Below, in pieces: positions 43,987 through 52,822 of a DNA stretch of 64,000 nucleotides (position 1 is the first letter of the stretch; every line of letters starts with the position of its first letter). The notes under the pieces were generated by a model. It was not told the DNA's origin, ran no database searches, and was given only the letters and a program-made list of their open reading frames with translations. Origin of the DNA: Actinophytocola sp963727495 (GTDB lineage Bacteria > Actinomycetota > Actinomycetes > Mycobacteriales > Pseudonocardiaceae); contig CAVSGQ010000010.1 of the NCBI GenBank assembly GCA_963727495.1, positions 1-64,000 of the forward strand. Reading direction: 5' to 3'. The position numbers and the translations under genes are program-made.

Positions 43987-44277
43987 CTAACGTTCTTCGA
44001 AGCCCGCCAGGTTGCCCCTGGCGTCGGACCAGCGGTCCACGACGGTGTCCACCCGACCGGGCGTCCGGCCCGAGCGCAGCAACTGGAGCAGCTGGTCACA
44101 GCACCGTCGCGCGCCCTCCGCAACCACCTCCACCCGGCCGTCGTTGAGGTTGCGTGCGTAGCCACGCAGACCCAGCTCGCAGGCGCGGGCACGGGTCCAC
44201 CAACGGAAGCCGACACCCTGCACCCGGCCGTGCACCCAGGCGGTCAGACGGATGGGCTTGTCATCTAAGGTTTCCAC
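43987..44277 (-). CDS. acyP: Acylphosphatase
   Basis: 96 residues. Catalytic signature VHGRVQGVGFRWWTRARA with the phosphate-binding Arg, and GLRGYARNLNDGRVEVVAEG with the catalytic Asn. Small enzyme hydrolysing acyl phosphates. Acylphosphatase genes lie beside smc or mutM in many actinobacteria. ATG 44277, divergent from the PKD gene. Confidence 0.95.
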   Translation of the reverse strand: METLDDKPIRLTAWVHGRVQGVGFRWWTRARACELGLRGYARNLNDGRVEVVAEGARRCCDQLLQLLRSGRTPGRVDTVVDRWSDARGNLAGFEER

Positions 44278-44319
44278 GGACGGTAGCTACCTCGATCCGG
44301 TCTGTGCACGATCAGTGAC

Positions 44320-44365
44320 AGTGGTACGTTACTCCGCCGTAATACTCCGTTCGGAGCAACGGCGG
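44320..44365 (+). promoter_or_regulatory. Upstream region of the PKD gene: AGTGGTACGTT motif and dyad
   Basis: AGTGGTACGTT (44320-44330) recurs exactly at 45097-45107 before the CAP gene. It is followed by an interrupted dyad, CCGCCGT (44334-44340) with ACGGCGG (44359-44365) plus an inner CTCCG-TT-CGGAG (44345-44356). This could be an operator or leader hairpin. The role is inferred only from location. Confidence 0.35.
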
Positions 44366-44390
44366 CTGAGTCGAGGAGGTCGGACCCTGC

Positions 44391-45071
44391 ATGTCGGAGC
44401 CAGAGGACGAGCTGACTCCCCTTCCGGACGAACCGGAGGACAGGTCCGCACTCTCCCGCTCGCCGTACGTCGCGCTCGGGGTCGCGGCGCTCGTCGTGTC
44501 GACCGTGTTCGCCACGGTAGCGGCGCTGGCGAACACCCGCGACAAGGAGGCGGCCCCGGCGCCGCGTAGCGACGGCGCGGTCGGGACGACCACGTCGGAG
44601 ACCTACACCACCGACGCGACCGCCACCTCGCCCGGGCCGCGAAGCTCCAAGGCCAAGCCGTCGAGCAGCAGCACCACGACGACCACCACCACCACGACGA
44701 CGACGACCGAGGACACGACGACGGTCGGTGACACCACGACCCCCCGGCGGACCACCACGCACCGCCCGCCGGTGACCACCACCACGACGACCAAGCCAAG
44801 ACCACCGGTCGCCAGCATCGGCGGTGGCTGCCCCCAGACCGGCTTCGACTGCTCGTTCGACGGCAGCGGGTCCACCGACCCCGACAACGACATCGCCAAA
44901 TACCAGTGGGATTTCGGCGATGGCGCCGCAGGCCAGGGCGGAAGCGTCACCCACACCTATGCCGAAGGCAGCTACACCGTCACGCTGACCGTGACCGACA
45001 GCAAGGGCAACAAGTCCTCCGATTCCATGCCTGTGACGGTCACCGCACCGACTGCTACCTCGGGTAACTAG
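44391..45071 (+). CDS. Membrane-anchored PKD-domain surface protein with poly-threonine linker
   Basis: 226 residues. Short acidic cytoplasmic N-terminus, one membrane helix (YVALGVAALVVSTVFATVAAL, residues ~25-45), a Ser/Thr-rich linker with a run of twelve Thr (residues ~95-106), and one PKD domain with the CSFDGSGSTDPDNDIAKYQW and GDGAAGQGGSVTHTYAEGSY motifs. Likely type II membrane, extracellular; PKD domains mediate protein or polysaccharide contacts. The Thr-rich linker probably spans the wall. The ligand is unknown. Confidence 0.88.
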   Translation: MSEPEDELTPLPDEPEDRSALSRSPYVALGVAALVVSTVFATVAALANTRDKEAAPAPRSDGAVGTTTSETYTTDATATSPGPRSSKAKPSSSSTTTTTTTTTTTTEDTTTVGDTTTPRRTTTHRPPVTTTTTTKPRPPVASIGGGCPQTGFDCSFDGSGSTDPDNDIAKYQWDFGDGAAGQGGSVTHTYAEGSYTVTLTVTDSKGNKSSDSMPVTVTAPTATSGN

Positions 45072-45115
45072 ACCTGCCTTCATAAGATCACCCGTTAGTG
45101 GTACGTTGCCGAACC

Positions 45116-45832
45116 GTGACCTCGGCACACAGACGTAGACCTGTGCTTCCCGCCCTCGCCGCGGCACTCGTCGGTGCTGTCACCGCCGGTGCCGCGACGT
45201 TGATGTCCAGCTTCGACGGAACGGACGTTCCCGACCAGGCGCAGGTGGCGCTGTCCGTGCCCGACTCGGAGTCCCACGGCGGGCTCTCCCATCCGGACAA
45301 CCAGATGGGCACCGCGGTCGAGGCGGGCGGCAAGGACTCCGACGGGGACGACCCGACCGGCGAGCCGCCCACCTCCAGCGAGGACCCGGCACCGCCGTCC
45401 TCCACCGCGCCGTCCACCCCCAAGACGACCGAGCCGTCCGGCCCGCCGTCCTCCGACCAGCAGACGAAGTTCGAGGACCAGGTCGTCGACCTCGCCAACG
45501 TCGAGCGCGCGGAGGCCGGCTGCGACCCGCTGCGCGTGGACGCCCACCTGGCCACGGCGGCGCAGGACCACAGCAGCGACATGGCCGAGCGCGACTACTT
45601 CGACCACACCACGCCGGAGGGCCTGACCTTCGCCGAGCGGATCGTCAACGCCGGCTACCCCACCCCGGGAGCGGAGAACATCGCGCGCGGCCAGCAGAAC
45701 GCCGAGCAGGTCATGAAGAGCTGGATGGACTCCGACGGCCACCGCGCGAACATCCTGAACTGCGACCTCACCGCGATCGGCGTCGGCCTGGACGAGAACG
45801 GCATGTACTGGACGCAGGACTTCGGCTACTGA
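45116..45832 (+). CDS. Exported CAP (SCP/PR1-like) domain protein
   Basis: 238 residues. Signal sequence or anchor PVLPALAAALVGAVTAGAATL, then a Pro/Ser-rich low-complexity linker and a C-terminal CAP domain (residues ~115-238) with HSSDMAERDYFDH, GAENIARGQ and WMDSDGHRANIL, the CAP signature residues (His, Glu, His). Bacterial CAP proteins are secreted and of unknown activity. Start GTG 45116 is preferred over an upstream codon, since it follows the promoter-like AGTGGTACGTT and a TAAGAT -10. Confidence 0.88.
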   Translation: MTSAHRRRPVLPALAAALVGAVTAGAATLMSSFDGTDVPDQAQVALSVPDSESHGGLSHPDNQMGTAVEAGGKDSDGDDPTGEPPTSSEDPAPPSSTAPSTPKTTEPSGPPSSDQQTKFEDQVVDLANVERAEAGCDPLRVDAHLATAAQDHSSDMAERDYFDHTTPEGLTFAERIVNAGYPTPGAENIARGQQNAEQVMKSWMDSDGHRANILNCDLTAIGVGLDENGMYWTQDFGY

Positions 45833-45859
45833 GCCGCCCGCACGACGCGCCGTCTCAGC

Positions 45860-46543
45860 TCAGATCTCGAAGCGGTAGCCCATGCCCGCCTCGGTGAGCA
45901 GGTGCCGCGGGCGCGACGGGTGCGGCTCCAGCTTGCGGCGCAGCTGCGCCAGGTACACGCGCAGGTAGTGCGTCTCCGACGCGTACGCCGGTCCCCACAC
46001 CTCCTGCAGCAGCTGCTTCTGCCCGACGAGCTTGCCCTTGTTGCGCACCAGCAGCTCCAGCACGCCCCACTCGGTCGGCGTCAGGTGCACCTCGGCGCCG
46101 TCGCGCAACACCTTCTTCGCCGCGAGGTCGACGGTGAACGCGTCGGTCTCCACGACGGCCTCGTCGCCGCCGGGTACGGTCGCCGACGCGCGGCGCACCG
46201 CGGCGCGCAGCCGGGCCAGCAGCTCGTCCATGCCGAACGGCTTGGTGACGTAGTCGTCGGCGCCCGCGTCGAGCGCGGCGACCTTGTCGCCGGAGTCGGT
46301 GCGGGCGGACAGCACGATGATCGGCACCGCGCTCCACCCGCGCAGCCCCTCGATCACCGTCGAGCCGTCGATGTCGGGCAGGCCGAGGTCGAGCACCACC
46401 ACATCGGGCCGGACCGCGGCGGCCACCCGCAGCGCCTCGCGGCCGTCGGCGGCGGTCGCCACCTCGTAGCCGCGCCCGGTGAGCGCGATCCGCAGCGTGC
46501 GGACGATCCGCGGCTCGTCGTCGACCACCAGCACCACGGTCAC
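45860..46543 (-). CDS. kdpE: Response regulator KdpE
   Basis: 227 residues. Receiver domain with VVLVVDDEPRIVRTLRIAL and the phospho-acceptor Asp in DVVVLDLGLPDIDG (~51), then an OmpR-type winged helix (LTPTEWGVLELLVRNKGKLV, HYLRVYLAQLRRKLE). Usually activates kdpFABC under K+ limitation. Start ATG/GTG 46543 overlaps the kdpD stop (GTGA). Confidence 0.94.
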   Translation of the reverse strand: MTVVLVVDDEPRIVRTLRIALTGRGYEVATAADGREALRVAAAVRPDVVVLDLGLPDIDGSTVIEGLRGWSAVPIIVLSARTDSGDKVAALDAGADDYVTKPFGMDELLARLRAAVRRASATVPGGDEAVVETDAFTVDLAAKKVLRDGAEVHLTPTEWGVLELLVRNKGKLVGQKQLLQEVWGPAYASETHYLRVYLAQLRRKLEPHPSRPRHLLTEAGMGYRFEI

Positions 46544-49095
46544 GGCCGCCCCCCGCTGTCGGCCGGCAACGAGATCACCACGGTGAGCCCGCCGCCGGGA
46601 GTGTCCTCGGTCCGGATCGTGCCACCCATCGCGTCGGTGAACCCCTTCGCCACGGACATGCCGAGCCCGATGCCGCTGGACGTGTCACCCAGCCGCTGGA
46701 ACGGCGAGAACTCCGCGCCCGCCGGGTCGCCCGCACGGCCCTTCGGCAGCCCCCGGCCGTGGTCGACGACCCGCAGCTCCACCCGGTCCTCGTGCGCGCT
46801 CGCCCGCACCGCGATCGCCGGTTCCCCGGGTGCCACCGGCCGCTGCGGCCGGCCGTGCCGCAGCGCGTTGTCCACCACGTTGGCGATCACCCGTTCCAGC
46901 AGCCCCGGGTCGGCCAGCACCGCGGGCAGCTGCTCGTCCACGTCCACCGCCACCTCGGCCCGGCCGTCCACACCGGACAGTGCGCGGGCGACCACCTCGT
47001 CGTAGGTGACCGCGCGCAACCCCGGCCGGACCGCGCCGGTGGCGAGGCGCGACGAGTCGAGCAGGTTGCCGACCAGCCCCGCGAGCCGGTCCGCCGACTC
47101 CTCGATGGTCACCAGCAGCTCCGCGGAGTCCTCTTCGGACAGACGGAGGTCGGGCGCGCGCAGGTTCGCGACCGCCGCCTTGATCGACGTGAGCGGCGTG
47201 CGCAGGTCGTGCCCGACGGCGGAGAGCAGCGCGGTGCGCAGCTCCGTGGTCTCCGCGCGCCGCTTGGCGTCCGCCGCCTCCCGCCGCATCCGCTGGTGGC
47301 GCAGCGCGAGCACCGCCTGCCCGGCCACCGTCTCCAGCACGCCGCGGGTCCCCGCCGGCAGGGCCCGGCCGCGCAGCGCCAGGTGCACCTGCGGGGTGAC
47401 CGGGACGTCGATGTCCGCGTCGTCCGGTCCGTCGCACGGGGGTCCGACACAGGCCACCCGCTGCCAGCCGCCCTCGCCCTTCTCCAGCAGCGCCACCGAG
47501 ATCAGGCCGAAGTTCTCCTGCACCTTCTCCAGCAGCCGCTCCACCGGGCGCGGGTGGGTGAGCACGGTCCGCGCGTAGGAGGCGAGCAGGGCCGCCTCGG
47601 TCCTCGCCTCGGCCGCCAGCACCGAGCGCCGCGCCGCGCGGTCGACCACGAGCGCGACCAGCACCGCACCGGTCACCGTCACCGCGAGCACGACGCGGTT
47701 CCCGGTCCCGGCGATGGCGAGCGAGTGCAGGGGCGGCGCGGCGAACCAGCTCAGCAACAGCCCGGAGAGCACGGCCGCGACGACCGCCGCGGCCCGCCCG
47801 CCGACCAGCGCGATGAACACGATCACGAGGAAGTGCGCGACCGCGACGGCCGCCAGGCCCGCCTGCTCGCCCAGGAGCGTCCCCAGCACGCTCGCGAGCA
47901 CCGGACCGAGCACCGCCAGCACCAGCCCGGCCAGCCGGCGCGAGCGGGCGAGCGGGCTGCGCGCGATGCGGCGCAGCCATCGCCGCCCGGCCTCCGAGTG
48001 GGTCACCATGTGCACGTCGATGGGCCCGGACAGCTGCACGACGGTGGCGCCGATGCCGGCGTCGAACAGGCGGGCCAGCCGCGGGCGGCGCGAGGTGCCG
48101 AGCACCAGCTGGGTCGCGTTGACCCCGCGGGCGAAGTCCAGCAGCGCGGTCGGCACGTCGTCGCCGATCACGGTGTGGAAGGAGGCGCCGAGGTGCTCCG
48201 CGAGCCGGCGCATCTCGGCGACCACCTTGGGGCTCACCCCGGCCAGGCCGTCACCGCGCAGGATGTGCAGCACCAGCAGTTCGGCGCCGGCCCGGGCGGC
48301 GATGCGGCTGGCGCGGCGGACGAGCGTCTCGGTCTCCGGCCCGCCGGTCACCGCGACCACCACCCGCTCGCGGGCCTCCCAGGTGTCGGTGATGTGCTGC
48401 TCGGAGCGGTACCGCTGCAGCGCGACGTCGACCTGGTCGGCCACCCACAGCAGGGCGAGCTCGCGCAGCGCGATGAGGTTGCCCGGGCGGAAGTAGTTGC
48501 CCAGCGCGGCGTCGATGGCCCGGGCCGGGTACACGTTGCCGTGCGCGAGGCGGCGGCGCAGCGCCTCCGGCGTGATGTCGACCAGCTCGACCTGCTCGGC
48601 CCGGCGCACCACCTCGTCGGGGACGGTCTCCTCCTGGCGCACGCCGGTGATGCGCTCGACCACGTCGTTGACGCTCTCCAGGTGCTGCACGTTGACCGTG
48701 GTGAGCACGCTGATGCCGGCGGCCAGCAGCTCCTCGATGTCCTGCCAGCGCTTGGGGTTGCGCGAGCCCGGGGCGTTGGTGTGCGCGAGGTCGTCGACCA
48801 GCACGACCTCCGGGGCGCGGGCCAGGACGGCGGCCACGTCCAGCTCGCCCCGCCCGACGGTGTGCCGCGGCACCACCTCCAGGCGGTCGAGCAGCGCGTC
48901 GGTACGGGCGCGCTCGTGGGTCTCGACCAGGCCGACGACGACGTCGGTGCCGCGCTCGACGCGCCGGTGCGCCTCGCCGAGCATCGCGAACGTCTTGCCG
49001 ACCCCCGGCGCCGCGCCGAAGTAGATGCGCAGCTCGCCGCGTCGCGGTTCGTCCGGCCGTGGCGCCTTCGCCACCGGCTCCGTGGTGAGCTCCAC
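46540..49095 (-). CDS. kdpD: Sensor histidine kinase KdpD
   Basis: 851 residues: KdpD N-terminal domain (IYFGAAPGVGKTFAMLGEAH Walker A and VLVDDLAHTNAPGSRNPKRW), a Usp-like domain (~250-370), four membrane helices (~400-510), GAF region, HisKA with AVGHDLRTPLTSIKA phospho-His, and HATPase (NVVDNALRHG, GIGLGMSVAKGF). Full-length. GTG 49095 start. It pairs with KdpE; kdpFABC genes are not in the window. Confidence 0.95.
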   Translation of the reverse strand: MELTTEPVAKAPRPDEPRRGELRIYFGAAPGVGKTFAMLGEAHRRVERGTDVVVGLVETHERARTDALLDRLEVVPRHTVGRGELDVAAVLARAPEVVLVDDLAHTNAPGSRNPKRWQDIEELLAAGISVLTTVNVQHLESVNDVVERITGVRQEETVPDEVVRRAEQVELVDITPEALRRRLAHGNVYPARAIDAALGNYFRPGNLIALRELALLWVADQVDVALQRYRSEQHITDTWEARERVVVAVTGGPETETLVRRASRIAARAGAELLVLHILRGDGLAGVSPKVVAEMRRLAEHLGASFHTVIGDDVPTALLDFARGVNATQLVLGTSRRPRLARLFDAGIGATVVQLSGPIDVHMVTHSEAGRRWLRRIARSPLARSRRLAGLVLAVLGPVLASVLGTLLGEQAGLAAVAVAHFLVIVFIALVGGRAAAVVAAVLSGLLLSWFAAPPLHSLAIAGTGNRVVLAVTVTGAVLVALVVDRAARRSVLAAEARTEAALLASYARTVLTHPRPVERLLEKVQENFGLISVALLEKGEGGWQRVACVGPPCDGPDDADIDVPVTPQVHLALRGRALPAGTRGVLETVAGQAVLALRHQRMRREAADAKRRAETTELRTALLSAVGHDLRTPLTSIKAAVANLRAPDLRLSEEDSAELLVTIEESADRLAGLVGNLLDSSRLATGAVRPGLRAVTYDEVVARALSGVDGRAEVAVDVDEQLPAVLADPGLLERVIANVVDNALRHGRPQRPVAPGEPAIAVRASAHEDRVELRVVDHGRGLPKGRAGDPAGAEFSPFQRLGDTSSGIGLGMSVAKGFTDAMGGTIRTEDTPGGGLTVVISLPADSGGRP

Positions 49096-49247
49096 GCAGT
49101 TCAGTCTGCGCCATCGGGACGCGGCCCGGGGACACCCCCGCCGAAGCACTGACGGGATCTTGACGCGGCGACGCGCCGACCACACCGGGTAACATTTCGG
49201 GTAAACCTGACCCTAGTGATAGGGGCACCGCCTGCGGTAACGTGGAT

Positions 49248-49272
49248 TATCCGAAGGAATTTCATCCGGATA
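49248..49272. promoter_or_regulatory. Inverted repeat just upstream of the TetR gene
   Basis: TATCCG (49248-49253) and CGGATA (49267-49272) flank 13 bases, ending 7 bases before the TetR ATG. Such dyads often are TetR autoregulatory operators; not proven. Lies in the kdpD-tetR divergent gap (49096-49279). Confidence 0.4.
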
Positions 49273-49279
49273 GGCGGCC

Positions 49280-50008
49280 ATGAACGAGCTCGAGGAACAC
49301 CGGCCCAAACCCCGCCGGATGCGCGCGGACGCCCTTCGCAACCGGGAACAGATCCTGCGTGCAGCCGCTGACCTCGTCATCGAGCAGGGACCGACCGCGC
49401 CGATGGAGCTCATCGCGCGCCGGGCGAAGGTCGGGATCGCGACGCTCTACCGGCATTTTCCGGACCGTTCGGTCTTGCTTCGCCAAGTCGCACTGGACAC
49501 GCTGCGTCAGTCCGCGGACGAGGCGACCGCGGCGCTGGCCGAGGAACCCGACGCGTTCACCGCGCTGGCCCGCTACATGCACGACTCGCTCGACCTGCGC
49601 ATCGGCGCGGTGATGTCCGTGCTCGCCGACCGGCTCCCGATGGACGACGAGCTGCAGGAGGCGCGCCGCCGGTCCCGCGAGGCGCACAACGCGCTCGCCG
49701 ACGCCGCGCACGCGGAGGGCTCGCTGCGCCCGGACGTCACCGCCGGAGACATCAGCCTGCTGATCATCCGGTTCACCCCGCCGCTGCCGGGCACCATCTC
49801 CCCCGAGGACAACCACCGGCTCAGCCACCGGCACCTGGAGCTGATGCTGGACGGGCTGCTGCGGTTCCTGTCCGACGAGCGGCTGCCCGGTCCGGCGCTG
49901 TCCTTCGACGACCTGATCCGGATGCGTCCCGGTCCCGGTCAGGGCTACGCCGGCATCACCAGCGAGATCCGGGCCAAGGAGCGCGGGCGCTGGTGGCGCC
50001 GCGACTGA
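49280..50008 (+). CDS. TetR/AcrR family transcriptional regulator
   Basis: 242 residues. Helix-turn-helix at residues ~20-70: LRNREQILRAAADLVIEQG and MELIARRAKVGIATLYRHFP. The C-terminal ligand domain is not recognisable to a specific family; the end is Arg/Gly-rich. Divergent from kdpD, converging on mutM with a repeat array between. Targets unknown; likely autoregulated. Confidence 0.92.
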   Translation: MNELEEHRPKPRRMRADALRNREQILRAAADLVIEQGPTAPMELIARRAKVGIATLYRHFPDRSVLLRQVALDTLRQSADEATAALAEEPDAFTALARYMHDSLDLRIGAVMSVLADRLPMDDELQEARRRSREAHNALADAAHAEGSLRPDVTAGDISLLIIRFTPPLPGTISPEDNHRLSHRHLELMLDGLLRFLSDERLPGPALSFDDLIRMRPGPGQGYAGITSEIRAKERGRWWRRD

Positions 50009-50052
50009 CACCGCGCCCCTCGACACGCCCGCCCGACCCTTCAACCAACGAC

Positions 50053-50135
50053 CCGACCTCCCACACCGGCGAGCCGACTCCTCACACCGATGAGCCGACC
50101 CCTCACACCGGCGAGCCGACCCGCCGCATCGATGG
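50053..50135. repeat. 21-bp tandem repeat array, left arm of locus 2
   Basis: Units at 50053, 50074, 50095 and 50116 with consensus CCGACTCCTCACACCGGCGAG. Same orientation and similar to the left arm of locus 1 (TCGACCCCCCACACGGCCGAG), but more divergent. Confidence 0.8.
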
Positions 50136-50164
50136 TCCGGCTCGTGGCGCCGGGCCTGGCGGGG

Positions 50165-50305
50165 GTCGCGACAGCGCGAGACGTCGACTCGACAGCGTGG
50201 GAGGTCGACTCGACAGCGTGGGGAGTCGACTCGACAGCGTGGGGAGTCGACTCGACAGCGCGAGAGGTCGACTCGACAGCGTGGGGGGTCGGCTCGGGCG
50301 AGGGC
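50165..50305. repeat. 21-bp tandem repeat array, right arm of locus 2
   Basis: Five full units (50183, 50204, 50225, 50246, 50267), consensus GTCGACTCGACAGCGTGGGG plus one base, flanked by degenerate units. Its reverse complement aligns with the left arms of both loci, sharing CCCCAC and GAGTCGAC. Confidence 0.87.
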
Positions 50306-50331
50306 ACTGGGGGTGAAGGAGGCCCCGGTTG

Positions 50332-51202
50332 CTATGAGGTGGGGTGGGCGCGGGGGCGGGGCTGGCAGCGCGGGCAGGAGTACGAGGACCGGTTCATGAA
50401 CGGCTCCCGGCGCACCGGCCGCCCGCACCGCGGGCACGGCAGGCCCTCCTGGCCGTACACCGCGAGCGACCGGTCGAAGTAGCCGGACTGCCCGTTCACG
50501 TTGACGTACAACGCGTCGAAGGACGTGCCGCCGGCGCCGAGGGCCTCCGCCATCACCTCGGTCGCCGCGGACAGCACCTCGGCCGCCCGGGCGGGCGCGA
50601 GCCGGTCGGTCGGCCGGGCCCAGTGCAGCTTCGCGCGCCACAGCGCCTCGTCGGCGTAGATGTTGCCGATGCCCGACACCAGCGACTGGTCCAGCAGCGC
50701 CCGCTTGACCTCCGTGCGCCGCCTGCGCAGCGCGGCGCACGGTCGACTCGAGCGAGAACCGCGGGTCCATCGGGTCGCGGGCGATGTGCGCGATGAGCCG
50801 CGGCACCGGCGTCCCGTCCACCTCGACCAGGTCGTCGAGGGTGAAGCCGCCGAACGTGCGCTGGTCGACGAACCGCAGCTCCGGGCCGCCGTCGACGAAG
50901 GCGAACCGGATCCGCAGGTGCTTCTCGTCCGGCGCGCCGGCCGGCTGCACCAGCAGCTGGCCGCTCATCCCCAGGTGCGCGAGCAGCGCCTCGCCGTCGT
51001 TGAGCGACAGCCAGAGGTACTTGCCGCGCCGCGACACCGCCTCGATCCGGCGGTCCGCGAGCCGGCCGGAGAAGTCCGTGGAGCCGGGGACGTGCCGGCG
51101 CACGGCGCGCGGGTGGAGCACCTCGACGGCTCGCAGCCGCCGGCCGGTGACGTGTGCGGCGAGGCCCCGGCGGACGACCTCGACCTCGGGTAACTCGGGC
51201 AT
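50332..51202 (-). CDS. mutM: Formamidopyrimidine-DNA glycosylase (one apparent frameshift)
   Basis: Begins PELPEVEVVRRGLAAHV with the catalytic N-terminal Pro and Glu, then KYLWLSL, HLGMSGQL, and DPRFSL; after a frame change near 50735 continues SGIGNIYADEALWRA (H2TH) and ends with the zinc finger CPRCGRPVRREPFMNRSSYSCPRC. About 289 residues. It excises 8-oxoguanine. ATG 51202 abuts the rnc stop (TAGATG). Confidence 0.94.
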
Positions 51203-51961
51203 CTACGCGGACGAGTCCGGGTTGCCCGACTTGATCAGCTCGGAGAGCGTGCGCCAGGCCGCCTCGGCGGCCTTCTGCTCGGCCTCCTTCTTGGTGTGCC
51301 CGTCCCCGCTGCCCCGGTCCTGCCCCGCGACGATCACCGTCGCGGTGAACTCCTTGCGGTGGTCCGGGCCCTCCTCGGCCACCCGGTACTCGGGCACGCC
51401 CAGGCTCGCCTGCGCGGTCAGCTCCTGCAGCGAGGTCTTCCAGTCGAGCCCGGCGCCGAGCAGCGGCGCCTCGGTGAGCAGCGGGTCGAACAGCCGGTGC
51501 ACGAGGTCCCGCGCGGTCTCGATCCCGTGCTCCAGGTACACCGCGCCGATCACGGCCTCCATGCCGTCGGCGAGGATGCTCGCCTTGTCCCGGCCGCCGG
51601 TGAGCTCCTCGCCCTTGCCCAGCAGCAGGTGCGCACCGAGGCCGCTGTCGCCCAGGCCGCGGGCGACGCCGGCGAGCGCGTGCATGTTGACCACGCTCGC
51701 GCGCAGCTTCGCCAGGTGCCCCTCGGGAAGGTCGGGATGCGCGCGGTACAGGTGGTCGGTGACGACGAGGCCGAGCACGGCGTCGCCGAGGAACTCCAGC
51801 CGCTCGTTCGGCGGCAGCCCACCGTTCTCGTAGGCGTAGGAACGGTGCGTCATGGCGAGCGTCAGCAGCTCGGCGTCGAGTTCGACGCCGAGCGCTTCGA
51901 GCAGCTTGGCGGGGTCGGCCGCCGGACCCCGCGCCGCCCTACCCCCACTGCCGGTTACCAC
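51203..51961 (-). CDS. rnc: Ribonuclease III
   Basis: About 252 residues from GTG 51961. Signature NERLEFLGDAVLGLVV, DGMEAVIGAVYLEHG, and a C-terminal dsRNA-binding domain (TSLQELTAQASLGVPEY, KKEAEQKAAEAAW). Cleaves double-stranded RNA in rRNA processing. The start is placed 10 bases after the rpmF stop; longer forms would overlap rpmF. Conserved order rpmF-rnc-mutM-smc. Confidence 0.95.
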   Translation of the reverse strand: MVTGSGGRAARGPAADPAKLLEALGVELDAELLTLAMTHRSYAYENGGLPPNERLEFLGDAVLGLVVTDHLYRAHPDLPEGHLAKLRASVVNMHALAGVARGLGDSGLGAHLLLGKGEELTGGRDKASILADGMEAVIGAVYLEHGIETARDLVHRLFDPLLTEAPLLGAGLDWKTSLQELTAQASLGVPEYRVAEEGPDHRKEFTATVIVAGQDRGSGDGHTKKEAEQKAAEAAWRTLSELIKSGNPDSSA

Positions 51962-51971
51962 CTTCGCCGGA

Positions 51972-52154
51972 TCAGGCGGGCTCGGTGACCTGACGGTTGT
52001 CGTACTGACCGCATTCCGGGCAGACGACATGCTGGGGCTTGGGCTTGCGGCAGGCCCGGTTCGAGCACTCCACCAGGTGCGGGGCGCTGGTCTTCCACTG
52101 GGACCGGCGCGCGCGCGTGTTGGAACGCGACTTCTTCCGCTTCGGGACGGCCAC
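51972..52154 (-). CDS. rpmF: 50S ribosomal protein bL32
   Basis: 60 residues, MAVPKRKKSRSNTRARRSQW, with the zinc-binding C-x2..C pattern retained (CSNRACRKPKPQHVVCPECG). Zinc-containing form. Lies 38 bases downstream of yceD. Confidence 0.97.
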   Translation of the reverse strand: MAVPKRKKSRSNTRARRSQWKTSAPHLVECSNRACRKPKPQHVVCPECGQYDNRQVTEPA

Positions 52155-52192
52155 GACTCAATCTCCTTCTACAAAGCTCAAGGTGGGAGGGA

Positions 52193-52750
52193 CTAGTCGT
52201 CCCGATCCGTGCTGAACCGCTCGGTGAGCGCGGCCCACCGGGGATCAATGGTCTCATGCCGGTGATCCGGACCGAGATCGACCCACTTGCCGCCGCAGTC
52301 CGGGCACAGCCCGGCACAGTCCGGCGTGCACAGCGGCGCGCTCGGCAGGGCGAGCACGGCCGCGTCGCGGACCACCGGCTCGAGGTCGACCAGGTTGTCG
52401 ACGAGCCGGCCGATCTCGTCGGGGTCGGTGGTCTGCTCGGTCGCGCTGTCCGGGTAGGCGAACAGCTCGGTGAACTCCACCTCGATCTCCTCGCCGGAGA
52501 TCGGGTCGAGGCAGCGCGAGCACTCCCCCTCGACCGGCGCGAGCGCGGTGCCGGACACCAGCACGCCCTCCACCACGGACTCGAGCAGCACGTCGAGATC
52601 GACCTCGGCGTCCTTGGGCACGACGATGACACCCTCGACGCCGAGGGCGTCCCGGGTGTGGACCACGCGGTGCACCTGCCGGGACAGGCCCGGCCTCCTG
52701 CCGAGCTCCCGGGTGTCGATCACCCACGGGCTCCTGCGTTGTTCGGACAT
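52193..52750 (-). CDS. yceD: YceD family protein (DUF177)
   Basis: 185 residues. WVIDTRELGRRPGLSR start and the cysteine motifs ECSRCLDPI and CTPDCAGLCPDCGG typical of YceD, which is linked to 23S rRNA accumulation and commonly precedes rpmF. ATG 52750. Confidence 0.94.
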   Translation of the reverse strand: MSEQRRSPWVIDTRELGRRPGLSRQVHRVVHTRDALGVEGVIVVPKDAEVDLDVLLESVVEGVLVSGTALAPVEGECSRCLDPISGEEIEVEFTELFAYPDSATEQTTDPDEIGRLVDNLVDLEPVVRDAAVLALPSAPLCTPDCAGLCPDCGGKWVDLGPDHRHETIDPRWAALTERFSTDRDD

Positions 52751-52822
52751 GACGAACTCGACGCTTCCCCACGGTTGTTTGTTCCGGCGCGCACTGTCGC
52801 GCCACAGCCCGTCCAGGGTACG

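Larger units (their letters stand above)
50009..50331. other. Convergent intergenic region filled by inverted 21-bp repeat arrays
   Basis: 323 bases between the TetR and mutM stop codons. It holds arrays at 50053-50135 and 50165-50305, with the same architecture as 24713-24999. No promoter is expected here. Open frames across it are repeat readings. Confidence 0.75.

Noticed and set aside
46759..49152. Long frame opposite kdpD
   Set aside because: Shadow of kdpD; no start site or conserved motif.
50053..50305. Coding sequence with VDSTAWG repeats
   Set aside because: 21 is a multiple of three so every frame stays open; repeats diverge at the DNA level without codon bias and lie between two stop codons.
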